From Torreya grandis (Eukaryota; Streptophyta; Pinopsida; Cupressales; Taxaceae), in assembly GCA_037957365.1 (NCBI GenBank), contig JARHVA010000349.1, positions 5,538,501 to 5,602,500 of the forward strand: a stretch of 64,000 nt of DNA, given 5' to 3'. The notes beneath the pieces are model-generated. The model was not told the origin of the DNA. It searched no databases and saw nothing but the letters and a program-made list of their open reading frames with translations. Of this stretch, positions 1 to 11,748 are shown one piece after another; positions within the stretch are counted from its first letter, which is position 1; each line of letters opens with the position of its first letter. The position numbers were made by a program, and so were the translations under genes.

Positions 1-62
1 TTCCTCCACTTCTTAGGGATGCCCCAGTTAATGTTATTCCCCAACCCATAATAAATAAAAAG

Positions 63-1420
63 ATGCTTCAAAATATTCAAAATAATCCTTTATCTCCCTT
101 CATTGTATCCATTTATATTGGTAACATATCTCTAACTATCAAATATGATGGGATGAAAGATCCTGCCTCACTTCTTAAAGCCTTTGACAACCTTTACAAG
201 GAGTGGATCAAAACTAATAACTTCACCACAACTAAAATTTTAATGAAAATATCTATTGGCAATGTATTAGAATGGTATAATGAACTTCCCCAACATTCTA
301 TTTGGAAACTTGAAGATTTGGTTAATCCTTTGGTTAAAAAGTTTCAACACAATGATCTCCCTAAAAATTATCTTAGCCACTTCATCAAGGCTAAGCAATC
401 TCCTACTGAATCAACTCATGAATTTATCAAAAGATGGAAATAATTTTCCCATAAAGTTGAACATAATATGACTGATGATAACTTATTTAAACTCTTTATC
501 ATAGCTTTAACTCGCAATCTTCAATATAAGGTTAAAACCTTTACTCCCTAAACACTTAATGGAGCTATTGATTAAGCTAAACATCAAGACTTTCTTATGA
601 ATAAATTTGAACCTAATCTTAAACTTCTTAAAGGATATTTCCAAACATATAATTTAATCATTAGTAATACTCCATAAACCAAACTAAGAGTTGCCAAAAT
701 TGATGTTCCTTCACCTTCGCATACACCTCTTTCAATAAAGCAAATGAAACAATTTTTACCACCCTTAAAACCTTTCATCTATCCCAATGCTCCTCCTAAG
801 TGGTATGACCCCAATATATTTTTTTAGTACCATGCCAATATTGGGCATTCTCATGATTATTTTAGAGGTCTCACCAAAAATTTTGTCTCATTTATGCTTG
901 GTGATTCATTCAATCATAAAGCTATGATCAATATTCATCATCAAGAATACATTGTTACTTTTCAAAAATGACAAAATTCTAAAGCTTCTACTTCAAATAA
1001 CCAAAAATATCATTCAACTAATCAACCAAATACCAAGGATATTTATGCCATTGATGCTGATTATGACCAATATTTTATCTATTCTCAATATTTCAATACT
1101 ACTAAGGTCAATTACCATTATCAACCATCTCACAAAGACCCCATTCTAATCCTAAGAAGCCATATTTGGAAGAACAACTTCTTAAAGATACTACCACTAC
1201 TAATGTTTCTTTAGAAGCTCAAGAGGAACCATATCCTCCTTCTAATATTCCAACTACATCTATTCCTCTAAAGTCTAATTTACCTCCTAAAACTTGTGTT
1301 GGTTCTTCTAAGTCTCATTGGAACTTTCTTGATGAACTCAACTCTATGCCTTGTATGATTCCACTTATGGATTTGGGTCTCACTTCACCCTATCATCATA
1401 AATTCCTTATACAATATCTC
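63..1420 (+). pseudogene. gag: Gy-A gag (retrotransposon capsid) remnant
   Basis: Gag would form the capsid that packages element RNA in the cytoplasm. Residues 1-126 (63-443) resemble the retrotransposon gag domain, with the W-x-N-E-L-P-Q motif, then a leucine and phenylalanine-rich helix, then an E-F-I-K-R-W motif. The same frame continues past TAA codons at 441, 549 and 573, all explicable as CAA to TAA. Around 815-870 lies a zinc-finger-like motif of the Tat type (Y-H, then G-H), in which two expected cysteines read Phe (TTT for TGT). The start at 63 is the first ATG seen. The true start may be upstream of the window. Confidence 0.8.
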
Positions 1421-1546
1421 TAAGAAATTTATGATCCATCCTTTTTAGATGAATAACCACTTTCTATTGAATCTCAACCCACCAACGTAAATACCATTGA
1501 AACTATGTGTCCTTCCAAGCCCTCTATTTAATTCCTTGAAGAGGAC

Positions 1547-1939
1547 ATGATCAATGATAAAATTATTTTTTCTTTTGATGATCCACCACTTTTTATTAAA
1601 GTAGCCATTAATACCACTCGTATATCTAAAGTTATAGTTTATGAAGGTTTTGATATTAATGTAACATCTTTATGGCGCATCCAACAATTTAATTATAACA
1701 AGGATCCTCTCAAGCAAACTCATCTTACTTTTTGTGGTTTTGATAAGACTAATCAAAATCTACTTGGTTTCATTTGGCTTCCATTAACCATTGGACCTAA
1801 GATTATTCAAACCAAGATTATGGTCCTTTATTTACTCTTATCTTATACCATACTCCTTGGTCATCGATGGACTCATCGAATGAGGTCCATTGATTCTTAT
1901 AGTAGCCAATGTATTAAATTATTACATAATAGAAAATGA
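1547..1939 (+). pseudogene. Gy-A aspartic protease (retropepsin) remnant
   Basis: This would cut the polyprotein. The 130-codon segment aligns by eye with plant gypsy retropepsins: D-D-P-P-L-F-I at the N terminus, hydrophobic V-I-V before the active site, a G-H-R-W-T-H motif matching the usual G-R-P-W-I-H, and a C-I-K-L-L end. The active site reads V-Y-E-G-F-D where the family has V-D-E-G-S-S. The catalytic Asp is therefore Tyr (TAT at 1640-1642) and the domain would be dead even without the stops around it. Confidence 0.75.
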
Positions 1940-3214
1940 TACAAGTATGAAGCTAATTCCAACTCATGGAACATTCAACTTCCTATTCCTAAATCAAAAT
2001 ATCATATTCCTACCATTCCTAAAATCAATAGTGCTCCTTTACCTAAGTTTATCAAGATGAATCCTAATTTTCAAGTTACTCTTGTAGATTTTGATGATGA
2101 TGAGCCCAATGATTTGTAACATACTTGAAATACTACCAATTTACCTCCCTACATTTTGCAATGGCTTCCTCATTCTCTATTACTCAGGGATCATATTGTT
2201 CTCTTATTGATGAGATTACTAATTTCCCCCCTCCATTTGATGCTTAATAGCCTTCTTTACCTAAATATGCCTTCACTTGCAATGATTTTGGAGTGGACAA
2301 ATTATTTCAATATGCTCTCATCATGTCTCCTCATATATTTAGTAATATCAGGATTTCACCCTCTGAAACTCCCCCTGATTCTCAAGCATGTACAATTTCT
2401 CCAACATATGATGATAACTATATAATAGCCCAAGCTCAATATAGAGACTTGGATGTCCTATATCATCATAAAACCTTAGCCCAAATTCATTCTTTTAATT
2501 AAGATTTTCATACCATTTCTATGGATCATACCTTAGATCATGAGGGTCATGTGCCTCTTGTCAATCTTCCTCTTATCAATACACCTTGGGTGGTAGAGTA
2601 AATTATATCTTTCAAACCTCTAGAAATTTTTACATCTCCTTTACCACCTATCAATCCAATCATTACCTATAATCCTTCTCTCATCATTGAACCCACCAAT
2701 ATTCTAACCTCTTCTATTTTATCTACTTCTTCTACTCCTAAAATTACACTAGATGCCAAGGCAACTAATGTTCGTTAGATATATTCTAATTATGATCACC
2801 ATAGTAATCAAATTCTAGATCTTGAAGTAGGTGTCAAGTATTATGGTCCTCTTACTACTTTGCCTAGTGATGAAGCTATCCTAAAGTTACTTTATGCCCA
2901 AGAACCTTAACTTCCTTAGTAGCATCATAAACTTGTAAATTTTAAGACAGACTCCTTGCTTCAATAACTTCATTGCTAGCATTAACTTCAATTTTTGCCT
3001 TACCCAATACACCATACTACTTTCAAGATGGTAATGTCATACTTATTGAAGAAACCATTCACATAAAATATGGTACTCCATCTTATCCTTGACCAACTAT
3101 TATCTCTCATGAGCTCTCACCTACTAAACATGACAATTTTAGATTATTCTTTGACAAATATCATAAGGCTTTCACTTAGTCCTATGAGGACATGCTTGGT
3201 ATTGAACCTAAAAT
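1940..3214 (+). other. Gy-A spacer between protease and RT
   Basis: This is a low-complexity Ser/Thr/Pro/Ile-rich coding remnant in which open stretches can be followed across isolated stops (for example 2293-2502, then on to about 2950). Long spacers between protease and RT are usual in Tat-type elements. I recognise no domain in it. Confidence 0.5.
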
Positions 3215-3760
3215 TATGGTGCATAACATCATTACTTATCCTGATGCCAAGCTTGTGTATCAAAAATAAAGAAAATTTCCACCTAAAGTTTCTAATTTAT
3301 GTCATAAGGAAATCATCAAATTACTTGATGCTAAATTTATCAAACCAATGGATTATTCTAAATTTCTAACATTGTTCCCATTTAGAAGAAAGTCACTATG
3401 GCCATTTGTATTTGTATTGATTTTGATCATCTTAATCTTGCTTTTCCCAAGGACAACTTCCTTTTACCTTCAATAAATGCCATTATTTATTTCATGATTG
3501 GCTATGAAATTTTATCTCTTATAAATGCCTTCTTAGGATACAATAAGATTCACATTGCCCCTGAAGACCAATATAAGACTACTTTCACTACAGAATGGGG
3601 TGCCTATTGCTATGTTAAAATTCCCTTCAGTCTTAAGATTATAGGAGCCACTTATCAATGAGAGATGACTCGCATCTTTCATGATCTCATTCACAAAATT
3701 GTTAAAACCTATGTGTATGATCTCATTACTAAAACCAAAAAATTCTAGAATCATGTTTTT
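3215..3760 (+). pseudogene. Gy-A reverse transcriptase remnant
   Basis: This would copy element RNA into DNA. The N-terminal part has P-D-A-K-L-V-Y-Q-K, then a K-L-L-D-A-K-F-I motif. The best open piece (3398-3661) has C-I-D-F-D-H-L-N and F-P-K-D-N-F, then A-F-L-G-Y-N-K-I. It ends in a motif close to P-F-S-L-K-I-I-G-A-T-Y-Q. Motif A carries Asn for Asp (L-I-N-A-F). Past a TGA at 3662 the same frame reaches the catalytic box, which reads Y-V-Y-D where the family has Y-V-D-D (Tyr codon TAT at 3716-3718). Two catalytic residues are lost. Confidence 0.85.
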
Positions 3761-4079
3761 AATCTTGATATCATCTTTGACAATCTCTTTAAATATAAAT
3801 TTAGACTTAATCCTTACAAATTTATCTTTGGAGTCACATCTAGAAAATTGTTAGGATTCTTAATATCTCTTCATGGCATCGATGTTGACCCTAAAAAAAT
3901 TTGTGCTATCATCAACATGCCCATTCCTCATTCTATTCCTGACATTCTTACTTATTTAGGCAAACTTGGGGCAATTAGATGATTCATCCTTAAAATGGCA
4001 TATCAAATTCACTCATTCAATTCACTTCTCAAGAAGGGTACTACTTTAGAATGGATAGATCCATGTCAAAAATCTATTG

Positions 4080-4500
4080 CTTTATCTAGCCACAATTTGT
4101 CCTTCTAATGATAAACCCTTGATTCTTTATACTTCTTCTACACCTATTTGAGTTGGGGAAATGTTTGCCCAACAATATGATATAGAAAGAGATTATATTA
4201 TCTACTACATTAGTCAAGGCCTCATTGATTATGAAACACATTATACCAAAATTGAGCATGATTGCCTCACCATCTATTTTATAGCTAAAAAGTTTTGCCA
4301 CTATATGCTTTAACAAACTACTTATGTCATTATTCATTTGGACCCCCTTCATCATTTTTCTACAAAGGATTTCTTCTTGGAGATAAAATTGGTAAATGGA
4401 TGGTCCTCCTTATGGAATTTAATCTCTACATCATCACTCAAAAATCTATTAAAGGGAAAATCATAGCTAATCAACTTACTATAGCTCCCATGCCAGTTAC
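4080..4500 (+). pseudogene. Gy-A RNase H (domain following RT) remnant
   Basis: This would degrade the RNA strand during reverse transcription. Visible family signatures are P-L-I-L-Y, then F-A-Q-Q-Y, I-Y-Y-I-S-Q-G-L, D-Y-E-T-H-Y-T-K-I-E, then K-K-F-C-H-Y-M-L and L-D-P-L. The remainder (G-K-W-M-V-L-L-M-E-F, then Q-K-S-I-K-G-K) continues in a second frame in the open piece from 4295, so a frameshift lies near 4300-4380. A TGA interrupts the domain near 4149. Confidence 0.8.
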
Positions 4501-4679
4501 TTATTTTCTTCAAGATAACCTTCCATATGATAATATCCTTTACATCAAAGGTCTTAATCAAGATATTTCTCTCAAAGATTATTTTCATAGATTTACCTCC
4601 AATCTTGAAGCCAATAATCTTGATGAATCCACTACTCCCTCTAGTACTACTAAACCAAAAGTAGTTATCAAGGAGCTTC

Positions 4680-4930
4680 CTAAAATTAATGTCAACTTGC
4701 ATGAGGATACTTGGACCCTTCACTTTGATGGTGCCAAATGCCTTCGAGGAGATAGTGTAGGTTGCATTCTCATAATCCCTCTTGGTAAAATCATTCCTTT
4801 AGATTTTAACTTCACCTTTGATGTCACCAATAATATGGCCAAATATGAATCTCTCATTTTAGGCATGTGAGCTACTCTTGACTTAGGTATTTAATACCTT
4901 CATGCTTTAGGTGATTCTTAACTTATTTGT
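4680..4930 (+). pseudogene. Gy-A second RNase H domain remnant
   Basis: This is an additional RNase H lying between the first RNase H and integrase, a hallmark of Tat-type elements (family knowledge). It starts at W-T-L-H-F-D-G-A with the first catalytic Asp present, and runs through G-C-I-L-I-I-P-L-G to T-N-N-M-A-K-Y-E-S-L-I-L. The usual catalytic Glu in A-E-Y-E is Lys here (AAA for GAA). After a TGA at 4868 the A-L-G-D-S motif still keeps its Asp. Confidence 0.78.
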
Positions 4931-5379
4931 CATCAATTCAGTGGTGATTATTAATGTAAAAGTGAGAAATTCATCGCATATCATCAAATTAAAACCACTC
5001 TTGCTAATTATTTCATCTCTTTCACTATAATCCTATTCCTTGATATCAAAATTCCATTACTAATTCTCTTGTCTTTTTAGCATCTTTCTTTCAGCCACAT
5101 TAAGTCCTTTCTAATCCTACTTTCTAATACAAATAATAAAATATCCATCTTCAATTCAACCATAATATTTGCTTATATTTCATATTTAATTTATTACCAT
5201 TCAATAAAGCCTATGGTACCAATACATCATTCAATTCTTAGAACATCAAACTTATCCTCTTATTTAGACTCTCGTGAAAAGACACACATTCATAAAAAAC
5301 CTTTAAAATATGTATTTTGACACAACATCCTTTAATATCTCAATGCTAGGTACCTTTATCCATTATCTTATACAAGATG

Positions 5380-6445
5380 AGGTCCTTCCTCTTCTTAAAT
5401 AAGCACATAGGGGCATTTATGGTGGCCACTATAGTAGACATGCTACAGCCCATAAATTCTTGTGTATGGGTTACTTTTGGCCTACTCTTGAAAAAGATGA
5501 AATTAAATATGATAAAAAGTGTACTCCTTGTCAACTTCATGATGATATAATTTATTCACCTCCATCTGATCTTCAAACTATTAAATCCCCTTAGCCATTT
5601 TCCACATGAACATTTGATCTCATTGGCAAACTACCTTGATCCTAAGATGGGCATGTCTTTATCATCACTACTACTAAATATTTTACCAAGTGGGTAGAAT
5701 CCATGACCCTTGTTAACATCATTGGTCCTAGCATTTTACAATTTATTATTAATACATTTGCTACTTTGGTGCTCCCCATACCATCATATTAGACAATGGT
5801 GTTAATTTCAAAAACAAACATGTTAAACAACTTTACAATAAAATCAAGATCAATCATAAATTTTTCATGCCTTGTCATCCATAATGCAATGGCCAAGCTG
5901 AGGACACTAACAAAATTATCTAAAAAATTATACAAAATACAATTCATGAAACCCACACAAATTGACATCTTCATCTTTACCCTACACTTTGGACCTATCA
6001 TACTACATACACACTGTCATTGGGGAAACTTCATTCTTGCTAGTTTATGGTTATATTCAATTTTTCCATTAGAATTTGAACTTCCCTCTATTTTTATATC
6101 TCTTCATAGTATTATTAATGATGAATAATTATGTAATTCTCATCTTCATTCCCTTGATCTAGTTGATGAACATCATCTTTCCACCTTACAACATAACTAT
6201 GAATACAAGGCTCATATTATTAGATAACATAACAAATGTGTTAAAGTTGCACATTTAATGTTGGTGATCTTATCCTTAAATTATACTACACTCATGACAA
6301 AGAAGGTAAATATTCCCAAAAATGGTAGGGCCCATATTTAGTCAAAGATATTATTGTTCTAAGCACCTACCATCTTCAAACCAATAAAGGCCACGTTTTC
6401 AAAGAGCCCACCAATGCACAGTTCCTCAAAAAGTACTTTGCCTAA
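5380..6445 (+). pseudogene. Gy-A integrase remnant
   Basis: This would insert the cDNA into the genome. The zinc-binding module is present, with G-G-H-Y-S, then G-Y-F-W-P-T, then the pair K-C-T-P-C-Q. The core keeps the first Asp (F-D-L-I-G-K), a K-Y-F-T-K-W-V-E block, the second Asp (L-D-N-G) and the Glu in G-Q-A-E. The tail carries K-W-x-G-P-Y-L-V-K-D and ends in L-K-K-Y-F-A at the TAA at 6443. Stops and frameshifts break it. No chromodomain is visible, as expected for this branch. Confidence 0.82.
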
Positions 6446-8801
6446 ATATTTCTTTTTTTCACACTTTCTATCTATATCTATCTAACACTTTTTTGGGGTT
6501 ACTTACATGATTCTTTTCCTCTACAGCAAGTTCCTTCATTTCACAGAACTTTAGTCCTCTCTTTTGGTCTTTTGGTTTCTTGATGTACCATAGTCTTTTT
6601 TGTCTTCTTGCATTTTCTCTTTTCGACACCCATTTGGTTTTTATTTTGTGAGTTTATTCATAAGACCACAGATAGCACCTGATATTCCTCAAAAACTACC
6701 ATATTTTTTATTACCTCACTTTATCATTCACTTGCTTGTTGGTACCCTTGTGGATTTCTCTTTTATGAAGTTTCAATTTAAGATAGTAGATAGGACCTGA
6801 CCCTCATAAAATTATGATCTTTTCATATTTTTACATCCTTGTTCTCAAACTTTATAATTTGCTTCTTTTGATAGATGAAATTTACACAAACAATCTATAT
6901 TATCATGTTTTCATCCATTTCCCTCATTCTTATGATAAAGAATCACACTTTATTGTCTCTGTATCCCTTTTTTTTCCTTTGTCACATTTTTTGAAATTTG
7001 AAGTAATTTAAATTGTTCCATGTGTGTCTCTTACTAATTTCCCCCTTCTTTCACTCCACATTGGATAAAACAAGGTCAAAATTAAGATAACACTTTTATT
7101 TCACCTAGATATGCGAGACTCTTAGACCTCATGCTCTTTGAATTTCTCTCTCTTAGCAACCTTGTCCCAAGTATTCAAATAAAATTCATCTTTAGCACCC
7201 ATGTTTGGTTTTATAGATCCATATGGAGGAGGAATAGAAAAATCCATCAAAAAAGTTAAAATCCAAATCAGTTGAATCAAAAGGCAATGATATTCTAAAA
7301 GGCAACATACAAATCTCAAAATTCAACATCCCACCAAAAGACATGATTATAAGCACATCTCCTATCTCTAATCAAATCTCAAACTTCATAGTTGGTCTCA
7401 CATAAAGCTAAGGTCATTTGGGGTATGGTAGACCAATAGATTGGAATAGGGGAATTCAAAAAACTTTATGGTACTAGCTAATTTCTCATGCAAGTACCCA
7501 ATCTTTGTAGTAGACTGACAACTCTGTAAGGGGTCCTAAAAAATGGGGAACACACTATGGGAAGGTAGGTCCATTTTAATTTTCATGCATATAGCCTTCA
7601 TAGGATGATCTATATACTTCATTTATTAACCTAAGACTTTTGTGGCTAAGAGAAATTCTTCTAAATCTTTAAGGTTGAAAGTCCTCTTATTTTTTAGAAA
7701 TCTAAGTTGAGTGTCTTGACTTCGATAAAGAGTTACTTTACCTTAGTTTTTCCTTCATTCTCCCCTCCACCCATTTCATTTCCCCCTTGATAGGCAAATT
7801 GTGATTCCAAATCTATTTTCCCTCTTCTTATAATTCCTTTTTCTTGACCTCTTAAAAACATGCCAGCACTACTTTGTTTCAGTTTTATCTATCCTTAGAA
7901 CAAAACAATATGTTTGAGAAACTATGGATTATTTTATTTACACCATAAAACTACATTTCTTAACTTATTTTGCTTCCTTCTACTATTTTTCATTATCGAA
8001 CTATCTTGTTGTTATGGACACTTGAGTTCATACCCTTTTTCCATTGTTGAGTGAGGTTGGCTTGTTACTTCTTACTCATTAATGTTGTTTTCCATTTTAT
8101 ACACCTTTTTCCATTATTGAGTGAGATAAGGATTGTTACTTCTCACTCATAAATGTTTTTTAACATTTTTTTCTTATTTTACCATAAATAGTTTATTTAC
8201 CATCATATTTGACATTTATCCTTGGTTTGACTTGGTGAGTTTGACTTGGTGAGTTTGCCTTTCTTACTTAGGGATAACTTATTTGAGTTTTTCAACCTTT
8301 AGTAGCCTTGGCTTTTTAGTTACCTAATTTAATCTTATTGTTTGACATGGTCATTTGGTCTAACATAGCACTTATCACCCCAGCTTGCCAAATTTCCCAA
8401 GTATGTCCTATCTTCATAGCAGCAGCTATCTTGGTTTTTATTGCATTTGTTTGTTTTCACTCTTTAGTTTTATATTCTTAGGTTTGTCAAAAATAGCCTC
8501 TACACCCTTGAAAATAAAAATTAACAACACAATAGACAACCATTCAATGATAAACGTAAGTCAAGGCACACATTGCATTTACCTTTTAGTTATTTATTTT
8601 TCAGTCATTTAATTTTAGCTATTTTTGCTTTTAAAACTACAACTTTTTTAAGCATCAGCATTGTGTGTTACTATGTTCTTTCTTAAAGCACCATCTATTA
8701 TTATACCTTTGTGACATGTGATGAAATCTGATTTGGGAATATGTATACACATAATATTTTCAACTTTTATCAAATACTGACACTTTACATCTTATAAAAA
8801 C
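6446..8801 (+). repeat. Gy-A 3' region / long LTR-like DNA
   Basis: This stretch is non-coding and T-rich. From about 7160 onward it is recognisably related to 58430-60070 in the same order and orientation: the ATATGGAGGAGGA block at about 7220 and 58498, TAGCCTTCAT near 7591 and 58862, TTGAGTGTCTT near 7706 and 58974, and the GTGATGAAATCTG/GTGAGATTCAG block near 8718 and 59905. It also holds two copies of a 69-bp unit near 8038 and 8107. It is most likely the long 3' LTR or 3' UTR of a Tat-type family. I could not fix an LTR edge or polypurine tract. Confidence 0.5.
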
Positions 8802-9504
8802 CCATCGAGACTCAATCTCTCTGAGTGCATGCCTTAAGGGGTGCACTACGAAAGGGGTGGGTAGACCTTTGGTGATTTTTAGTATTTTTATCCCTTGCTT
8901 CCACATTATTACCAATCCAACCATCTCTTAAAACCATTTATTAAGCTATTACTCCTCCTTTACACACTCTTTGAGTCTTTTTCCTCTTTCCATCCCTCTT
9001 TTCTTTACCTTGAACCCCTTTCACCAATTGACTGTACTAGGTTGACTGGGTCAAACCTATATATTTTTTAGCCTCTGATTACTATATAAGGTTGATTGGG
9101 TTGACCCTTTACTATTTAGGATATTTTTCACTTGGAGTTTCATTAGCCCTTTGTCTGACCTAGCTTGGGACCTAGTGATTTATCTCCTGAAAACATATAA
9201 GGTCAACTAAGTTGACCCCATACAATTGACATATTCAAAAGTATTTAGGGTGAGATCCAACTTTAAATATAATATAATTTCATCATTATTTACATATTCA
9301 ATCAAGATTTATTATTTTCTCATGTTTATTTACAATCTTCTCTTCCACCATTCTACTTGAGGAGTCTTAGTTTAGGGTTTCTACTTAGATAATCTAGTCT
9401 TGTGGATAAGTCTTGGATGCTTTGGCCTTTCTTAGTTATCCTTAAAAACCACAAAAACCTCTTGTTAATCCCCTTTGACCAAGGGAGAGATTGAGTCTCG
9501 ATGG
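8802..9504. repeat. 703-bp segment bounded by perfect 20-bp inverted repeats
   Basis: Bases 8802-8821 (CCATCGAGACTCAATCTCTC) are the exact reverse complement of 9485-9504. Inside are three short GGTTGA/GGTCAA-type repeats near 9043, 9112 and 9211. No coding capacity and no clear target duplication are visible. It could be a small inverted-repeat transposon (MITE-like) or part of the surrounding LTR-like DNA. The left arm lies in sequence that also resembles 59990-60060. Confidence 0.45.
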
Positions 9505-10459
9505 TTTCGCATTTAAGTAAGTATATTCTTGCTTTGTTCTCCTCTCTTTTAGTAGATATAAGTAGCATAAGTATTGGCTCAAATAATATTACTCTTCATA
9601 TTCCATGTATTAGGGTTTTACTCATACTTAGCTTAATTTAGATTCTCTTTTACATGTTTTATTGCTTTACTAACCCCTTTATTATGCCACAAGATTTAAT
9701 GTGCACTAGATTATATTTACTTTCTTATTTATTAGAATAGAGTGATCATTAAACCTAGGACCCTTTTAGGGTTGTTTCATGATTGTGTTAGACTCTAAGC
9801 TTTGGAACCCTTCATAACATGGTGTATTATGACAAGTGATCCCATAATCAGGTCTAGTGGATCCCTATATTGGTCATGCTCCTACTTAACAAATGTATTC
9901 CCAATTGGAAGTGTAGGTATGCTCTATCTTATCTAAGATAGGATTGATTTATAGACATGATACATTTTTGATTGCATACACTTCCAATTGGCTTTGTTCA
10001 TATAAAAAGTATGCTTATCTAGACATCAACCTCATTCATCATGATTACTCATCATGCATCTTCACTAGATGCATCTAGACATCAATGATAACATTATGCC
10101 AACATAAACTGGATTCCTTTGGAGGATCATCAAGTTTAATTTTTTTGTCATTGATAAGTTCTTATATCTTGTCATTCAAGATAAAACATTATTTTGTATA
10201 ATTTTATCTTATTACTCAAGGTAAAACATTGGTTTGTATAATTCATATGGTCTTGTTGATAGTCAAAATAAGAATTTGAATAATATCCTTTGGGTAGAGG
10301 TTAGCTCATATCAACCTATATAAGATGAGGGAGAGATATGAGGTGACACTCAATAATATTTTGAAGTAATTTGAAGATAAAGACTCATGTAATTTTGTAA
10401 ATGATCTCTTTGGTGTATTAGATAAGATAATTCAATTAGGTTTTTGTGATATTGCATTA
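9505..10459. other. Non-coding stretch with foldback and short duplications
   Basis: No gene is seen. It contains the foldback at 9901-9991 and a two-copy repeat near 10160-10250 built on the word AAAACATTRNTTTGTATAAT. A TATA-like CTATATAAGATGAG near 10317 could come from an old LTR. Confidence 0.4.
9901..9991. other. Nested foldback (stem-loop) of 91 nt
   Basis: The outer arm CCAATTGGAAGTGT (9901-9914) pairs perfectly with 9978-9991. After a 3-nt bulge, GTATGC pairs with GCATAC. The loop contains a second perfect dyad, CTATCTTA (9924-9931) with TAAGATAG (9934-9941). No protein or family assignment is possible. Confidence 0.55.
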
Positions 10460-11748
10460 ACCATAGTATTTTTTTCTTTTAGGTTTTATGGGTTTCACGT
10501 TATAACTTGGTTTGATAGTAAACTTGGCATTTGATTTAGTTGTTTTGTCTGCTACATACTTAAGTTTATTCAATAAGATAAGTTTCATTTCACAAATATA
10601 AAAATTATGGAGTAAGTCATAAAAATATTTTAACTTTTTGAAAATAATGCACTCATGTAATGGGGTAAGGACATGTTTCTTGAAAATGTCTTGAAGTTAT
10701 TCATCTTCCATTGGATTGGTCACTTTATCCAACATTTTCTTGTATCTTAAGACATATTCATTGATAGGTTCATGGGTTCTTTGTTTGATCTTTGTAATTT
10801 GGGCATAAGAAACCTTTACAATAATATTAATAGATAAGTGTGCCAAATTTTGATCTAAAATATGCTTTAATGTTTTTACTAATTGGATTGGTAAGTCATA
10901 TAACCACCTTAGAGTAGTCCTTGAGGCTCCTTGGAAATAGTTTATTCAAACATTTATCATAAGGGGAATAATCAAGGCATACCACATAGAAAGATTGAAT
11001 ATGTTATTCACAATCACTCTTGCCATAATAAAATGTGAACTTAAGTGAAACAAATCCATTTTTCAAGGGGTGCAAAGCTATTTCAAGTGCAATAGGGTTA
11101 TGCCCTTTTTTAATAAATATCATAAGGTGATTTCATAAAATTCTGTTAAATATTTGTAACCTTAGATTGTAAAATTTTTATAGTTTGGACAAGATCTTGC
11201 ACATCTTGATCATTAATATTTGAAGTTTGAGAAGTCACCAAGGGAGGTGTACCCATCGTTTAAATTTATATAGGCATTAAAATTGGTAATTGTGTTGAAG
11301 TGTAAATGTTTCCCATGTAATATCTAGCAATGGTAGGATTTGTTATAGGGAATAATAGTGTAAATACATAATATGTGACCCCATTAAAATTATCAAATGA
11401 TGATGTGCTCAAGGGAATGGTTATTGTTATATGGGGATGGCCCATAGCTTTAATAGCATGATAAATAGATGGGCCTAGTTGTTCATCTATTATTTTTGAT
11501 TTTTTAGTTTATAATATGGTTTTGGGGATCTCATCAAGATATTCAATGTGTTTCCTAATATGGTGTTGAAACATAGAAAGAGCTTGTATATTATCTTGAT
11601 CTATTTGTTCATGTTCATTTTTTTCATTAGATTCATTTTTTTCATGATTACAAGCATCTTATATGATAACATTTTTAGTATGAATTTAAATTTCATTAAT
11701 AACATCTTCACTGGGTATTGGATTGGTTACTTCATTGGTTTGAGCCAT
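10460..11748 (-). pseudogene. gag: Minus-strand gypsy gag remnant
   Basis: Read on the minus strand from ATG at 11748-11746, the product begins M-A-Q-T-N-E-V and stays nearly open for about 200 codons. It then reaches a gag-like block near 10810-10680 with K-I-K-Q-R-T, N-E-Y-V-L-R-Y and M-L-D-K-V followed by D-I-F-K-K. That spacing (KQ, then EY..RY, then a D-x-F helix) is typical of the retrotransposon gag domain. Stops are mostly CAA to TAA. No protease or RT follows within the window, because homology fades below about 10460. It opposes Gy-A and the array, so it is a separate insertion. The subfamily is unknown. Confidence 0.65.

Larger units (their letters stand above)
1..6445 (+). mobile_element. 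Gy-A: decayed Tat/Athila-like Ty3/gypsy retrotransposon, 5' end outside window
   Basis: The domains follow the plant gypsy order gag, retropepsin, reverse transcriptase, RNase H, second RNase H, integrase, all on the plus strand. The second RNase H between the first one and integrase, and the long spacers, point to the Tat/Ogre-Athila branch (family knowledge). The reading frame can be followed for long stretches but is cut by many stops, mainly TAA where the family has Gln (CAA), and by a few frameshifts. The 5' LTR and primer site would lie left of base 1. The polyprotein ends at a TAA at 6443-6445 after the typical integrase tail. It is not functional. Confidence 0.88.

Noticed and set aside
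5346..5540. Minus-strand frames across Gy-A integrase and RNase H (also 4086-4355, 4352-4723, 5789-6001)
   Set aside because: Antisense shadows of the polyprotein that are clearly coding-like on the plus strand.
9353..9568. 71-codon minus-strand frame
   Set aside because: It overlaps the inverted-repeat arm, with no domain and no relative in the window.
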